Assembly: GCA_946406095.1 (NCBI GenBank) | Contig: CAMJJO010000094.1 | Coordinates: 1 to 6,798, forward strand | Reading direction: 5' to 3' | DNA length: 6,798 nt | Origin: an uncultured Bacteroidales bacterium | GTDB taxonomy: Bacteria > Bacteroidota > Bacteroidia > Bacteroidales > UBA932 | In this document: piece after piece, positions 1 to 6,798 of the stretch | How positions within the stretch are numbered: position 1 is the stretch's first letter | How the letters are laid out: each line of letters starts with the position of its first letter | The notes under the pieces: generated by a model | Told to the model about the DNA's origin: nothing | The model's database searches: none | What the model saw: the letters and a program-made list of their open reading frames with translations, nothing else | Position numbers and translations under genes: made by a program

Positions 1-2970
1 AACCTGATGGAAGAGGTGGTGGTGACGGCATTCGCCACCCAGAAGAAAGTGAACGTCACCGGAGCTATCAGCTCCGTTGGAGGCGGCGACCTGCTGGCCA
101 CGCCGGTATCCAACATCGCCAACGCCCTCATAGGCAACACCCCCGGCGTGGCGGGACTGCAGACCTCCGGCGAACCTGGCCGCAATGCGGCGGACATCTA
201 CATCCGCGGCGTCTCCACCTATGGCAACGCCACCCCGCTCATTATAATCGACGGAGTGGAGCAGGCCAGCGAGCAGGCCTTCCAGGAGTTCAACGCAATG
301 GATGCCAACGAGATACAGAGCGTCAGTGTGCTCAAGGATGCATCTTCCACCGCGGTTTATGGTGTGCGTGGTGCGAATGGTGTGATCATAGTCACGACCA
401 AGCGCGGATCCGCAGGCAAGCCGGTAATCAATTTCTCCGGAGGCTTCGGCCTCACCTCGGCAAATATGCTCCAGGAGGGCACCACGGCCTATGAGTACGC
501 CCTTTTCCGCAACGAGGCCATACGCAACGAGCAGCGCGGCTACGCCGGCAACGAGGGCCTTTCGGCATATATCTACGACGACTACGACCTCTGGAAATTC
601 AAGAACAACCGCGACTTTACTCCCCAGGAGGTGGATGCTATGCCCGGCCTCACTGCCGAGCAGAAAGAGCAACTAAAGAACACCCCTGCCCTGTACTATG
701 CTGACCACAACCTCTACAAGGAGCAGTTCAACGGAGTGGCTCCCCAGTACCAGGCCAACCTTAACGTGAGCGGAGGAACCGACAGGGTGAAGTACTTCGT
801 ATCCTTCGGCTACTTCCGCCAGGAAGGTATCGGAAAGGACGTATCCTACTACGGCGCCAACACCGGGTCTCTTTTCAACCGCTACAACTTCCGTTCGAAT
901 TTCGACGTGGCCATCACTCCCCGCACCACCCTCACGGTGAACACCGCAGGGCAGTTCGGCGAGACCACGGGCCCGGGCAACAGCGCGGACGCCTACGACA
1001 TGGAGGCGCGCTATAAGATAATAATGCAGTACATCTACGACTGCAACCCCTTCATCAGCCCCGGCATAGTGGACGGGCATCTGATCAGCGGCTTCTCCGG
1101 CATCGAGGGCTCCATCCAGAATCCTCTTGCGGCCAAGACCAACAGCAACATCGGATTTCAGAACGCGCTGTATAACCTGCTGATGAGCGGCACAGCCACC
1201 ATCTACAATAGCCTGCTGGACAATACCTTGCGCCTCACTCACCAGATGGACTGGCTGACCCCCGGCCTCAAGGCTCACGCCACGGTTTCCTATCAGGACA
1301 ACTACAACCGTTATGTGAAATATACCCCCACCCTGCCTGCCTATTCCATACAGCGCAACGCCGACAATCCCCTCGAGTACGATTTCTTCGGCGGTTCGAT
1401 GGGCGCGGGGTCATTCGAATCCTGGGGCTATTCCAACTGGAACAAGTTCTATGTGGATGCCGGTCTGGACTGGGCCGCGACCTACGGCAAGCACGAGCTG
1501 AGCGCCCTGCTGCTCGGCAAGGCTTCCAAATACACTATGCCTTACGACAGCTTCCACGTGCCCTCCGGCATCATGGGTTTCGTGGGGCGCATCACCTATA
1601 ACTACGCCGACCGCTATATGGCGGAGTTCAACGTTGGCTACAACGGCACCGAGCAGTTCGCGGAAGGCAGGCGCTTCGGCCTCTTCCCGGCAATCTCCGC
1701 AGGATGGGTGCCCTCGCTCGAGCCCTGGTTCCCCCAGAACAAGATAGTGAGTTTCCTGAAGATTCGCGCATCGTACGGCGAGGTGGGTAACGACCAGCTT
1801 GGGGCCAGCCGCCGCTACTACTATCTGCCCAACACTTGGAAACTGAACCAGAGCGGATACTGGCTGGGCAATGCCGACGGCACCTCGCAGAACGCCTACT
1901 ATCCCGGCGCCCTCGAGGGCAGCCTGGGCAACCCGGACATCACCTGGGAGCGTGCGCGCAAGTACGATGTGGGCGTGGAATCCAAGTTCTTCGACAGCCG
2001 CCTCTCCGCCGACTTCGACTGGTTCTACGAGTACCGTAACAACATCCTCACCACACTGGGCATCATCCCCGCCATCTACGGAGTGCCCCAGGCTGACGTG
2101 CCTCCGGCCAATGTGGGAGAAACCACCAACCGGGGTTATGAGCTGGTGCTGGGATGGACCGACAAGATAGGCGACTTCATCTACACCCTCGGAGCGGATA
2201 TCAGCTACTCCCGCAACAAGATCCTCTATATGGCGGAAGCGAACAACCCTTATCCCTGGATGAACAAGACCGGCCATATGATAGGCCAGCGCTACGGCCT
2301 GACCTCCGACGGCCTGTTCAATACCCAGGCAGAGCTGGACGCCCGCCCGTTCAACACCTATACCGGCAACCAGGCCACCCTGGGCGACATCCGCTACAAG
2401 AGCCTGGACGGCAATGCGGTGATAGACCAGAACGACATCGGGCCCATAGGCTTCCCGAACTACGCCCTCTATCACTTCAACTTCAAAGTGCAGCTGGGCT
2501 GGAAGGGCTTCGACCTCAAGATGCTCTTCACCGGCAGCAAGGACGGATCTTATTATCTGCCAAGCGGCTACACCATCCCGTTCTTCAAGAACGCCGGCAA
2601 TGCCTGGAAGTGGCAGTACGACGGCCGCTGGACCGAGGAGAAATACCTCGCCGGCGAGGAGATCACCTTCCCCCGCGCCACCTACAGCGCCACTCCCAGC
2701 CACAACAACTACCTCGTGAGCGATTACTGGATGAAGTCCAGCGATCACCTCAAACTCAAGAATGTGGAACTCGGCTACACCTTCAACATAGGCACGGCCT
2801 CCCACAGCAACATCCTCCAGGCACTGCGCGTGTATGTGAACGCGAACAACGTCTACACCTTCCGCAATGCCCTGACTCCTTACGGCATCGACCCGGAAAC
2901 CACCGACGGAAGCACCTACGTGTATCCGCTCACCCGGGTATTCATGGCAGGCATCAGTTTCCGGTTCTAA
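1..2970 (+). CDS. SusC/RagA-family TonB-dependent outer-membrane receptor, 5'-truncated by the window edge
   Basis: This is an outer-membrane beta-barrel transporter that imports a nutrient oligomer into the periplasm with energy from TonB-ExbBD, working with a SusD-type lid. The frame is open from base 1 (989 codons in the window), so the ATG at 7 is internal and the signal peptide and any N-terminal accessory domain lie upstream. Seen in order by window codon: a TonB box EEVVVTA (4-10); the plug domain (about 15-136), with IRGVSTYG, PLIIIDGV (79-86) and the SusC signature LKDASSTAVYG followed by GANGVIIVTTKRG (to about 136); then a long barrel with the family motifs FPAISAGWVPS, FLKIRASYGEVGND and NVGETTNRGYEL; and a C-terminal strand ending ISFRF, with the terminal aromatic residue expected for barrel assembly. 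It has a single cysteine. The SusD-like gene follows after 12 bp, so they are probably co-transcribed and form one complex. The family is certain; the substrate is not visible. Confidence 0.96.
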   Translation, partial: NLMEEVVVTAFATQKKVNVTGAISSVGGGDLLATPVSNIANALIGNTPGVAGLQTSGEPGRNAADIYIRGVSTYGNATPLIIIDGVEQASEQAFQEFNAMDANEIQSVSVLKDASSTAVYGVRGANGVIIVTTKRGSAGKPVINFSGGFGLTSANMLQEGTTAYEYALFRNEAIRNEQRGYAGNEGLSAYIYDDYDLWKFKNNRDFTPQEVDAMPGLTAEQKEQLKNTPALYYADHNLYKEQFNGVAPQYQANLNVSGGTDRVKYFVSFGYFRQEGIGKDVSYYGANTGSLFNRYNFRSNFDVAITPRTTLTVNTAGQFGETTGPGNSADAYDMEARYKIIMQYIYDCNPFISPGIVDGHLISGFSGIEGSIQNPLAAKTNSNIGFQNALYNLLMSGTATIYNSLLDNTLRLTHQMDWLTPGLKAHATVSYQDNYNRYVKYTPTLPAYSIQRNADNPLEYDFFGGSMGAGSFESWGYSNWNKFYVDAGLDWAATYGKHELSALLLGKASKYTMPYDSFHVPSGIMGFVGRITYNYADRYMAEFNVGYNGTEQFAEGRRFGLFPAISAGWVPSLEPWFPQNKIVSFLKIRASYGEVGNDQLGASRRYYYLPNTWKLNQSGYWLGNADGTSQNAYYPGALEGSLGNPDITWERARKYDVGVESKFFDSRLSADFDWFYEYRNNILTTLGIIPAIYGVPQADVPPANVGETTNRGYELVLGWTDKIGDFIYTLGADISYSRNKILYMAEANNPYPWMNKTGHMIGQRYGLTSDGLFNTQAELDARPFNTYTGNQATLGDIRYKSLDGNAVIDQNDIGPIGFPNYALYHFNFKVQLGWKGFDLKMLFTGSKDGSYYLPSGYTIPFFKNAGNAWKWQYDGRWTEEKYLAGEEITFPRATYSATPSHNNYLVSDYWMKSSDHLKLKNVELGYTFNIGTASHSNILQALRVYVNANNVYTFRNALTPYGIDPETTDGSTYVYPLTRVFMAGISFRF

Positions 2971-2982
2971 AGAGAAAGAGTT
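2971..2982 (+). promoter_or_regulatory. Short purine-rich gap serving as ribosome entry for the SusD-like gene
   Basis: The 12 bases between the receptor stop and the lipoprotein start read AGAGAAAGAGTT. They are purine-rich but contain no true GGAGG core, which is usual for Bacteroidota, where many genes have weak Shine-Dalgarno signals. The gap is too short for a promoter, so expression of the lipoprotein gene depends on the upstream transcript and possibly on termination-reinitiation. The role is inferred from position only. Confidence 0.4.
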
Positions 2983-4809
2983 ATGAAAAAGATAATTTTC
3001 AGTTTCTTTGCAATCTGCATCCTTGGATCCTGCAGCCTCTTCCTCGAGAAGCCGGACACCACCGGCACCGTGGACCAGGACGATGTGTTCTCCACCACCA
3101 AGAATGCCGGCTCGGCGCTGATGAGTTGCTACCGCAACATCCTCAAGCACGGCTGGCCGGGCGGAATGGGCATAGGGCACAGCACCTACGGAGCGCTCAG
3201 CGGCGAGATAGGCCGCGGATACAGCTGGCACGGCAGTTACATAATCGCCCAGCAGGGGCTCTCGGTGAACGGTGTGGACGGATCCGATTCCGGCACCGAC
3301 AGCTACGAAAAAAGCTGGAGCTACATCCGCCAGTGCTGGCTGGTGAACGAGAATATAGATAAAGTGGCGGATCTCTCCGAAGGCGACAAGGCCACCGTCA
3401 AGGCCGAAACCATGGGGCTGGTCGCCTACAGATATATGGGTATGCTCTACCGCTACGGCGGAGTGCCCATCGTGCGCAAATCCTTCCTCTCCACCGACGA
3501 TCTCTCCGCTCCCCGCGCGAGCGTGAAGGATGTGGTGGATTACATCTGCGAGCTCTGCGATGCCGCATATGCGGTGCTGCCCGTGAGCTGGCCGGCTGCA
3601 TACACAGGCCGCCTTACCAAGGGCGCCGTGCTCGCAATCAAGGCCAGGACCCTGCTCTTCGCAGCCAGGCCCCTCTTCAACAGCGCCACCCCATATCTCG
3701 ACAACGGCGATCATAACGACCTTATCTGCTTCGGCAACTACGACAAAGAACGCTGGAAGGCGGCGATCGATGCCAATGAGGCCGTGCTTGCCTGGGCGGT
3801 GGATGCCGGAGTGGAACTCCTGAACACCGGCGGTGCTGGCAAGGGCAACCCCAATCCAAACGCCTTCGACGACTATGCCCAGGCCACTTCCGTGTTTGCC
3901 AATCCCGAGATAATCCTCGCCTACAAGCTCGGCAAGCAGGAGGGATGGGAGCCGATGGTGAACTATCTCTGCTGCTCCGCGCACCAGAACGTGAGCCGCT
4001 TCGATACCGATGCCAACGGAGTGCTGACCAACCACCTGGAGCAGTATTGGGCAGCCGACGGCACCGAAGTCAGCTGGCCCAAGGTAGGGGAGGCCCTGCC
4101 TCATCCCGGCGCCGAGTGGATAACGAAAGTGCTTTCGCTCGAACCCCGTGCCCATGCAGATATCAAGTTCGGCGGTTTCGACTCCGATAACAACCCCGGG
4201 GACTACTACTGGTCCAACGCAGGCTGGAACCGTGGCGGCTATGCTGCCGAGAAGAACAAGGCATCCTCGTTCCCAGATCCCATCAACGACGAGAAGGGCT
4301 GCGGCGAGCGCACCAAGTTCTTCTACCACGCGGGCAGCCGCACCTGGTGCGAACCTCCGCTCTTCCGTCTCGCAGAAACCTATATGAACCTGGCGGAGGC
4401 CTACAATGAATACGGCAACACCGCCAAGGCCTTGGAGAACCTTAACATAGTCCACAACCGTGCAGGCCTTCCGGCCATCACGGAAACCGACCAGGCCAAG
4501 CTCCGCGCAATTATCCAGCGCGAAGACGCCGTCGAGTTCTTCCAGGAAAACCACCGCTATTTCGACGTCAAGCACTGGAAACTCCCCAACGTGGGCAACG
4601 GCATCTGCGGCGGCCCTATGCGTATGCTTCAGTTCAACATAAAGAATGACGAAGCCGCCACCTGGCCCTTTGCCGCGAAGTGGATTGAAACCTGGTGGGA
4701 TTCAGTGGTTTACAATGCGTATTGGAGCGACGAGATGCTTCTCGAACCCCTCCCTCAGCTGGAGGTGAACAAGGGCACCACTGTCCAGAATCCCGGATAT
4801 ACCAAATAA
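2983..4809 (+). CDS. SusD/RagB-family nutrient-binding outer-membrane lipoprotein
   Basis: This is a cell-surface lipoprotein that binds the nutrient and acts as the lid over the preceding SusC-type barrel. The 608-residue length is normal to slightly long for SusD. The start is supported by a lipoprotein signal peptide: MKK, a hydrophobic run, then lipobox LGSC with the lipidated Cys at 17. Next comes the SusD N-terminal motif FLEKPDTTGTVDQDDVF. The C-terminal SusD_RagB region is clear: RLAETYMNLAEAYNEYG from 462, with TPR-like helices and the NRAGLP motif; RED and HRYFDV (about 513-529), matching the family ER...RYFDL pattern; and the closing LLEPLPQLEV...VQNPGY at the end. It is therefore full length. 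An oddity is ten cysteines besides Cys12 of the signal and the lipidated Cys17, including a CxxC at 189-192 and adjacent cysteines at 330-331, whereas the two neighbouring receptors have one and none. The ligand cannot be inferred. Confidence 0.97.
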   Translation: MKKIIFSFFAICILGSCSLFLEKPDTTGTVDQDDVFSTTKNAGSALMSCYRNILKHGWPGGMGIGHSTYGALSGEIGRGYSWHGSYIIAQQGLSVNGVDGSDSGTDSYEKSWSYIRQCWLVNENIDKVADLSEGDKATVKAETMGLVAYRYMGMLYRYGGVPIVRKSFLSTDDLSAPRASVKDVVDYICELCDAAYAVLPVSWPAAYTGRLTKGAVLAIKARTLLFAARPLFNSATPYLDNGDHNDLICFGNYDKERWKAAIDANEAVLAWAVDAGVELLNTGGAGKGNPNPNAFDDYAQATSVFANPEIILAYKLGKQEGWEPMVNYLCCSAHQNVSRFDTDANGVLTNHLEQYWAADGTEVSWPKVGEALPHPGAEWITKVLSLEPRAHADIKFGGFDSDNNPGDYYWSNAGWNRGGYAAEKNKASSFPDPINDEKGCGERTKFFYHAGSRTWCEPPLFRLAETYMNLAEAYNEYGNTAKALENLNIVHNRAGLPAITETDQAKLRAIIQREDAVEFFQENHRYFDVKHWKLPNVGNGICGGPMRMLQFNIKNDEAATWPFAAKWIETWWDSVVYNAYWSDEMLLEPLPQLEVNKGTTVQNPGYTK

Positions 4810-4815
4810 AGGAGG
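4808..4815 (+). promoter_or_regulatory. Strong Shine-Dalgarno sequence for the second receptor gene
   Basis: AAAGGAGG is a full eight-base match to the complement of the usual 16S rRNA 3' end. It lies 6 bases before the ATG at 4822, an ideal spacing. Its first two bases are the last two of the SusD-like gene's TAA stop, so a terminating ribosome sits on the site. It fixes the start of the downstream receptor and suggests strong or coupled translation. Such a complete match is noteworthy because Bacteroidota generally make little use of this signal. Confidence 0.8.
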
Positions 4816-4821
4816 CGAGCT

Positions 4822-6798
4822 ATGAACAGATTACTCAGAATGATTTCAGTTGCCGCCGCCCTTCTGGTTGGATTGGGCGCAGCCGCGCAGGACTACGGCA
4901 CCGCCGCGGTCAGCACCGCCTCCGGCGATGAACTCTACAAGCGCGTGGAGACCAACCTCACCAACAGCTTCATCGGGGCCTTCCCCGGCCTTACCATACT
5001 CCACGGCACCGGCGAACCCGGCAGCAACACAGCCAGCTACCTCATCCGCGGGATGGGCAGCTACGGCCTCGGAACCTGGAACCAGGCCCGTCTGTTCGTG
5101 GACGGCTTCGAGGTGAATATAGATTATCTCACTTCCATCTCTCCCGCCGAAATCGAGAAAGTGGAAGTACTCAAGGATGCCGCAGTCCTCGCACTCTATG
5201 GCGAAAAGGGCGCCAACGGCGTCATCAGTATCACGACCCGCAGGGGAGTGGAAGGGCAGGCGAAGGTGAATGCCCGCGTCCGCTATGGAGTGCAGACCCC
5301 GGCCCTTCTGAACAAGCCGCTGGATTCCTACAGGTTCGCCACTCTCTACAATCAGGCCGTTTCCAACGACAAGGGGATGGTATGGTCGCCTGTCTACAGC
5401 CAGGCACAGCTTGATGCCTACCGTGACGGCAGCGGGGTGAACACCGACTGGTACGCCAAGGCCCTCCGCGGCAGCGGCAGTTATATGGATGCGGATGTAG
5501 TGCTCAACGGCGGATCCAAGGCCGCCCGCTATAACATCAACCTCGACTATCTCGGCAACAAAGGCCTGCTGAATGCGGCGGATACCGACAACACCCGCAA
5601 CCTCGGTTACCAGCGCTTCAACGTACGGGCCAACCTGGACTTCAACGTGCTCAAGGTGTTCGAGGTGAAGATGGATATCGGAGGACGCATCGAGACCCTC
5701 CACCGTCCGAACTACAGCACCGCGTCGCTCTTCTCGAACCTGGCCAAGTATCCTTCCAACATCTACGGAGTGTATGACGATGCCGCCCGCACCCATTTCA
5801 GCGGCACAGGCGTCTATCCCAACAACCCGTATGCGTCGGTGAACGGCCTTGGATGGTTCTCGGTGAAGGCCCGCAGCCTGCAGACCAACCTGAGCGTGAA
5901 AGAACGGCTGGATATGATAACGGAAGGCCTGTTTCTGGAGCAGGCGGTGTCGTTCTACAGCTACACCCTCAGCACCTATTCCAAGTCGCGCAACTACGCC
6001 CGCTGGTATAACGGTGCCACCACCACTACCGACGAAACCACCACCCTCACCGCAAGTGGATACGGCTCCGCCGGCATGCAGGACTGGAAGCAGGGGCGCC
6101 TGACCGCTGGGTACGACCGCAACTTCGGCGAGCATAATCTGACTGCCCGCCTGAACTGGGGCATCTCTGCTTACAAGGGCGACGGCTACTTCTCGTTCAA
6201 GTACAACACCCTGAACTTGAATGGCCTGGTGCATTATGACTATGCCCACCGCTACATCGCGGAACTCGGCTTCTCTCACTTCGGCAATGATGCTTTCGCT
6301 CCCGGGCACCGCTGGCATACTTATCCGGCCGTTTCGGCCGCCTGGGTGGCCTCCAGCGAGGATTTCCTGAAGGGTGCCGGCTGGGTGCAGTTCCTGAAGT
6401 TCCGCGCTTCTGCCGGCCTCACCGGCTTCTCGGAGTCGAAGGCCACCAACATCCTTAACGACTTCAACTCCAACGGACGTTACCTCTACAAGGATTACTA
6501 CACCTACAGCTACATAGGAGCCTTCTATATGGGCTCTCCCGCAGCCGAATGGCAGAACAGCCTGGTGCCCATGTTCAATCCCAACGATGAAATCGGTCCA
6601 GAAAAGAGCCTCAAGCTGAACATAGGCCTGGACGCCACCCTGTTCGGAGGCCTGCAGCTCACGGCGGATGCCTTCCTGGACCGCCGCACCGGCATCCTCA
6701 CCCTGGACAAGTCGCTCATGGGCTACTACGGAAAGCAGTATTCCTTCTCCAACATAGGAGAAATGACCAGCCGCGGCTTCGAGCTGTCGGCGGAGTAT
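4822..6798 (+). CDS. Second SusC-family TonB-dependent receptor, lacking N-terminal regulatory domain; 3'-truncated by the window edge
   Basis: The frame stays open for 659 codons to the last base. The ATG at 4822 is supported by an ideally spaced AAAGGAGG and a signal peptide: MNRLLRM, a hydrophobic stretch, then AAA before Gln23, the likely cleavage point. The plug follows almost at once: SGDELYK, NLTNSFIGAFPGLTI, GEPGSN, YLIRGMGSYG, RLFVDGFEV, then LKDAAVLALYGEKGANG (117-133) and VISITTRRG (to about 143). Barrel motifs match the first receptor: YIAELGFSHFGNDAFAPG, YPAVSAAWV, FLKFRASAGLTG, and SNIGEMTSRGFEL at the window edge. The last aligns with a point about 270 codons before the first receptor's end, so the whole protein should be about 930 residues. 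No carboxypeptidase-regulatory-like domain and no EVVVTA-type TonB box are visible. It has no cysteines in the visible part and a Thr-rich loop at about 399-413. It may pair with the upstream lipoprotein or, more typically, with a SusD-like gene just downstream; substrate unknown. Confidence 0.95.
   Translation, partial: MNRLLRMISVAAALLVGLGAAAQDYGTAAVSTASGDELYKRVETNLTNSFIGAFPGLTILHGTGEPGSNTASYLIRGMGSYGLGTWNQARLFVDGFEVNIDYLTSISPAEIEKVEVLKDAAVLALYGEKGANGVISITTRRGVEGQAKVNARVRYGVQTPALLNKPLDSYRFATLYNQAVSNDKGMVWSPVYSQAQLDAYRDGSGVNTDWYAKALRGSGSYMDADVVLNGGSKAARYNINLDYLGNKGLLNAADTDNTRNLGYQRFNVRANLDFNVLKVFEVKMDIGGRIETLHRPNYSTASLFSNLAKYPSNIYGVYDDAARTHFSGTGVYPNNPYASVNGLGWFSVKARSLQTNLSVKERLDMITEGLFLEQAVSFYSYTLSTYSKSRNYARWYNGATTTTDETTTLTASGYGSAGMQDWKQGRLTAGYDRNFGEHNLTARLNWGISAYKGDGYFSFKYNTLNLNGLVHYDYAHRYIAELGFSHFGNDAFAPGHRWHTYPAVSAAWVASSEDFLKGAGWVQFLKFRASAGLTGFSESKATNILNDFNSNGRYLYKDYYTYSYIGAFYMGSPAAEWQNSLVPMFNPNDEIGPEKSLKLNIGLDATLFGGLQLTADAFLDRRTGILTLDKSLMGYYGKQYSFSNIGEMTSRGFELSAEY

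Noticed and set aside
7..9. ATG at base 7 as the true start of the first receptor
   Set aside because: The frame is open upstream to base 1, the codon lies directly at the TonB box, and starting there would leave an outer-membrane barrel without a signal peptide.
673..1278. 201-codon minus-strand frame inside the first receptor
   Set aside because: Same codon-aligned phase and composition as the other antisense frames, with no domain and no independent start signal.
2154..3362. 402-codon + strand frame overlapping the end of the first receptor and the start of the SusD-like gene
   Set aside because: Arg/Gln/Pro/His-rich out-of-frame translation typical of GC-rich shadows; both overlapped genes have clear family motifs.
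1411..4575. 1054-codon open frame on the minus strand spanning the first receptor and the SusD-like gene
   Set aside because: It is aligned codon-for-codon with the + strand genes, so its stops would need the sense codons TTA, CTA or TCA, which these GC-rich genes rarely use. Its translation is a Val/Ala/Gly/His-rich composition with no recognisable domain, and it crosses a gene boundary. It is a shadow of codon bias.
4810..4821. Promoter or terminator between the SusD-like gene and the second receptor
   Set aside because: Only 12 bases, occupied by the ribosome-binding site, with no hairpin or Bacteroidota -33/-7 motif.
4840..4842. Alternative start of the second receptor at its internal Met7
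   Set aside because: The ATG at 4822 has the ideally spaced AAAGGAGG, and starting at Met7 would remove the basic residues (Arg3, Arg6) of the signal peptide.
4846..6318. 490-codon open frame on the minus strand inside the second receptor
   Set aside because: Same codon-aligned antisense explanation; no family motif, and it lies wholly over a well-supported receptor gene.

Overview
The window is a slice of a Bacteroidota (probably Bacteroidales) nutrient-uptake locus of the SusC/SusD type, as found in polysaccharide utilization loci. The assignment rests on three adjacent + strand genes: a SusC-family TonB-dependent receptor, a SusD/RagB surface lipoprotein, and a second SusC-family receptor. 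The DNA is GC-rich for Bacteroidota (about 60% by eye, not computed). That fits a Rikenellaceae/Alistipes-like or uncultured GC-rich Bacteroidales lineage better than a typical low-GC Bacteroides, but the genus cannot be fixed from this sequence.

Layout: bases 1-2970 hold the 3' part of the first receptor, entering the window at its TonB box, so its signal peptide and any N-terminal accessory domain lie upstream. Bases 2983-4809 hold a complete 608-residue SusD-like lipoprotein. Bases 4822-6798 hold the first 659 codons of a second receptor that runs off the right edge; by alignment with the first receptor about 270 C-terminal codons are missing. The two gaps between genes are 12 bp each, there is no room for a promoter or terminator in them, and all three genes lie in the same phase, so this is one transcription unit. 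There is no gene-free stretch over 300 bp, and I saw no RNA gene, mobile element, CRISPR array or inverted repeat.

How they work together: SusC-type barrels and SusD-type lids form an outer-membrane complex that captures an oligomer or peptide outside the cell and imports it with TonB energy. The first receptor and the lipoprotein are the obvious pair. The second receptor is the unusual member: its signal peptide leads almost directly into the plug, with no carboxypeptidase-regulatory-like domain and no clear TonB box, and upstream sequence cannot supply them because the SusD stop codon lies 12 bp before its start. No substrate-defining enzyme is in the window, so the cargo is unknown.
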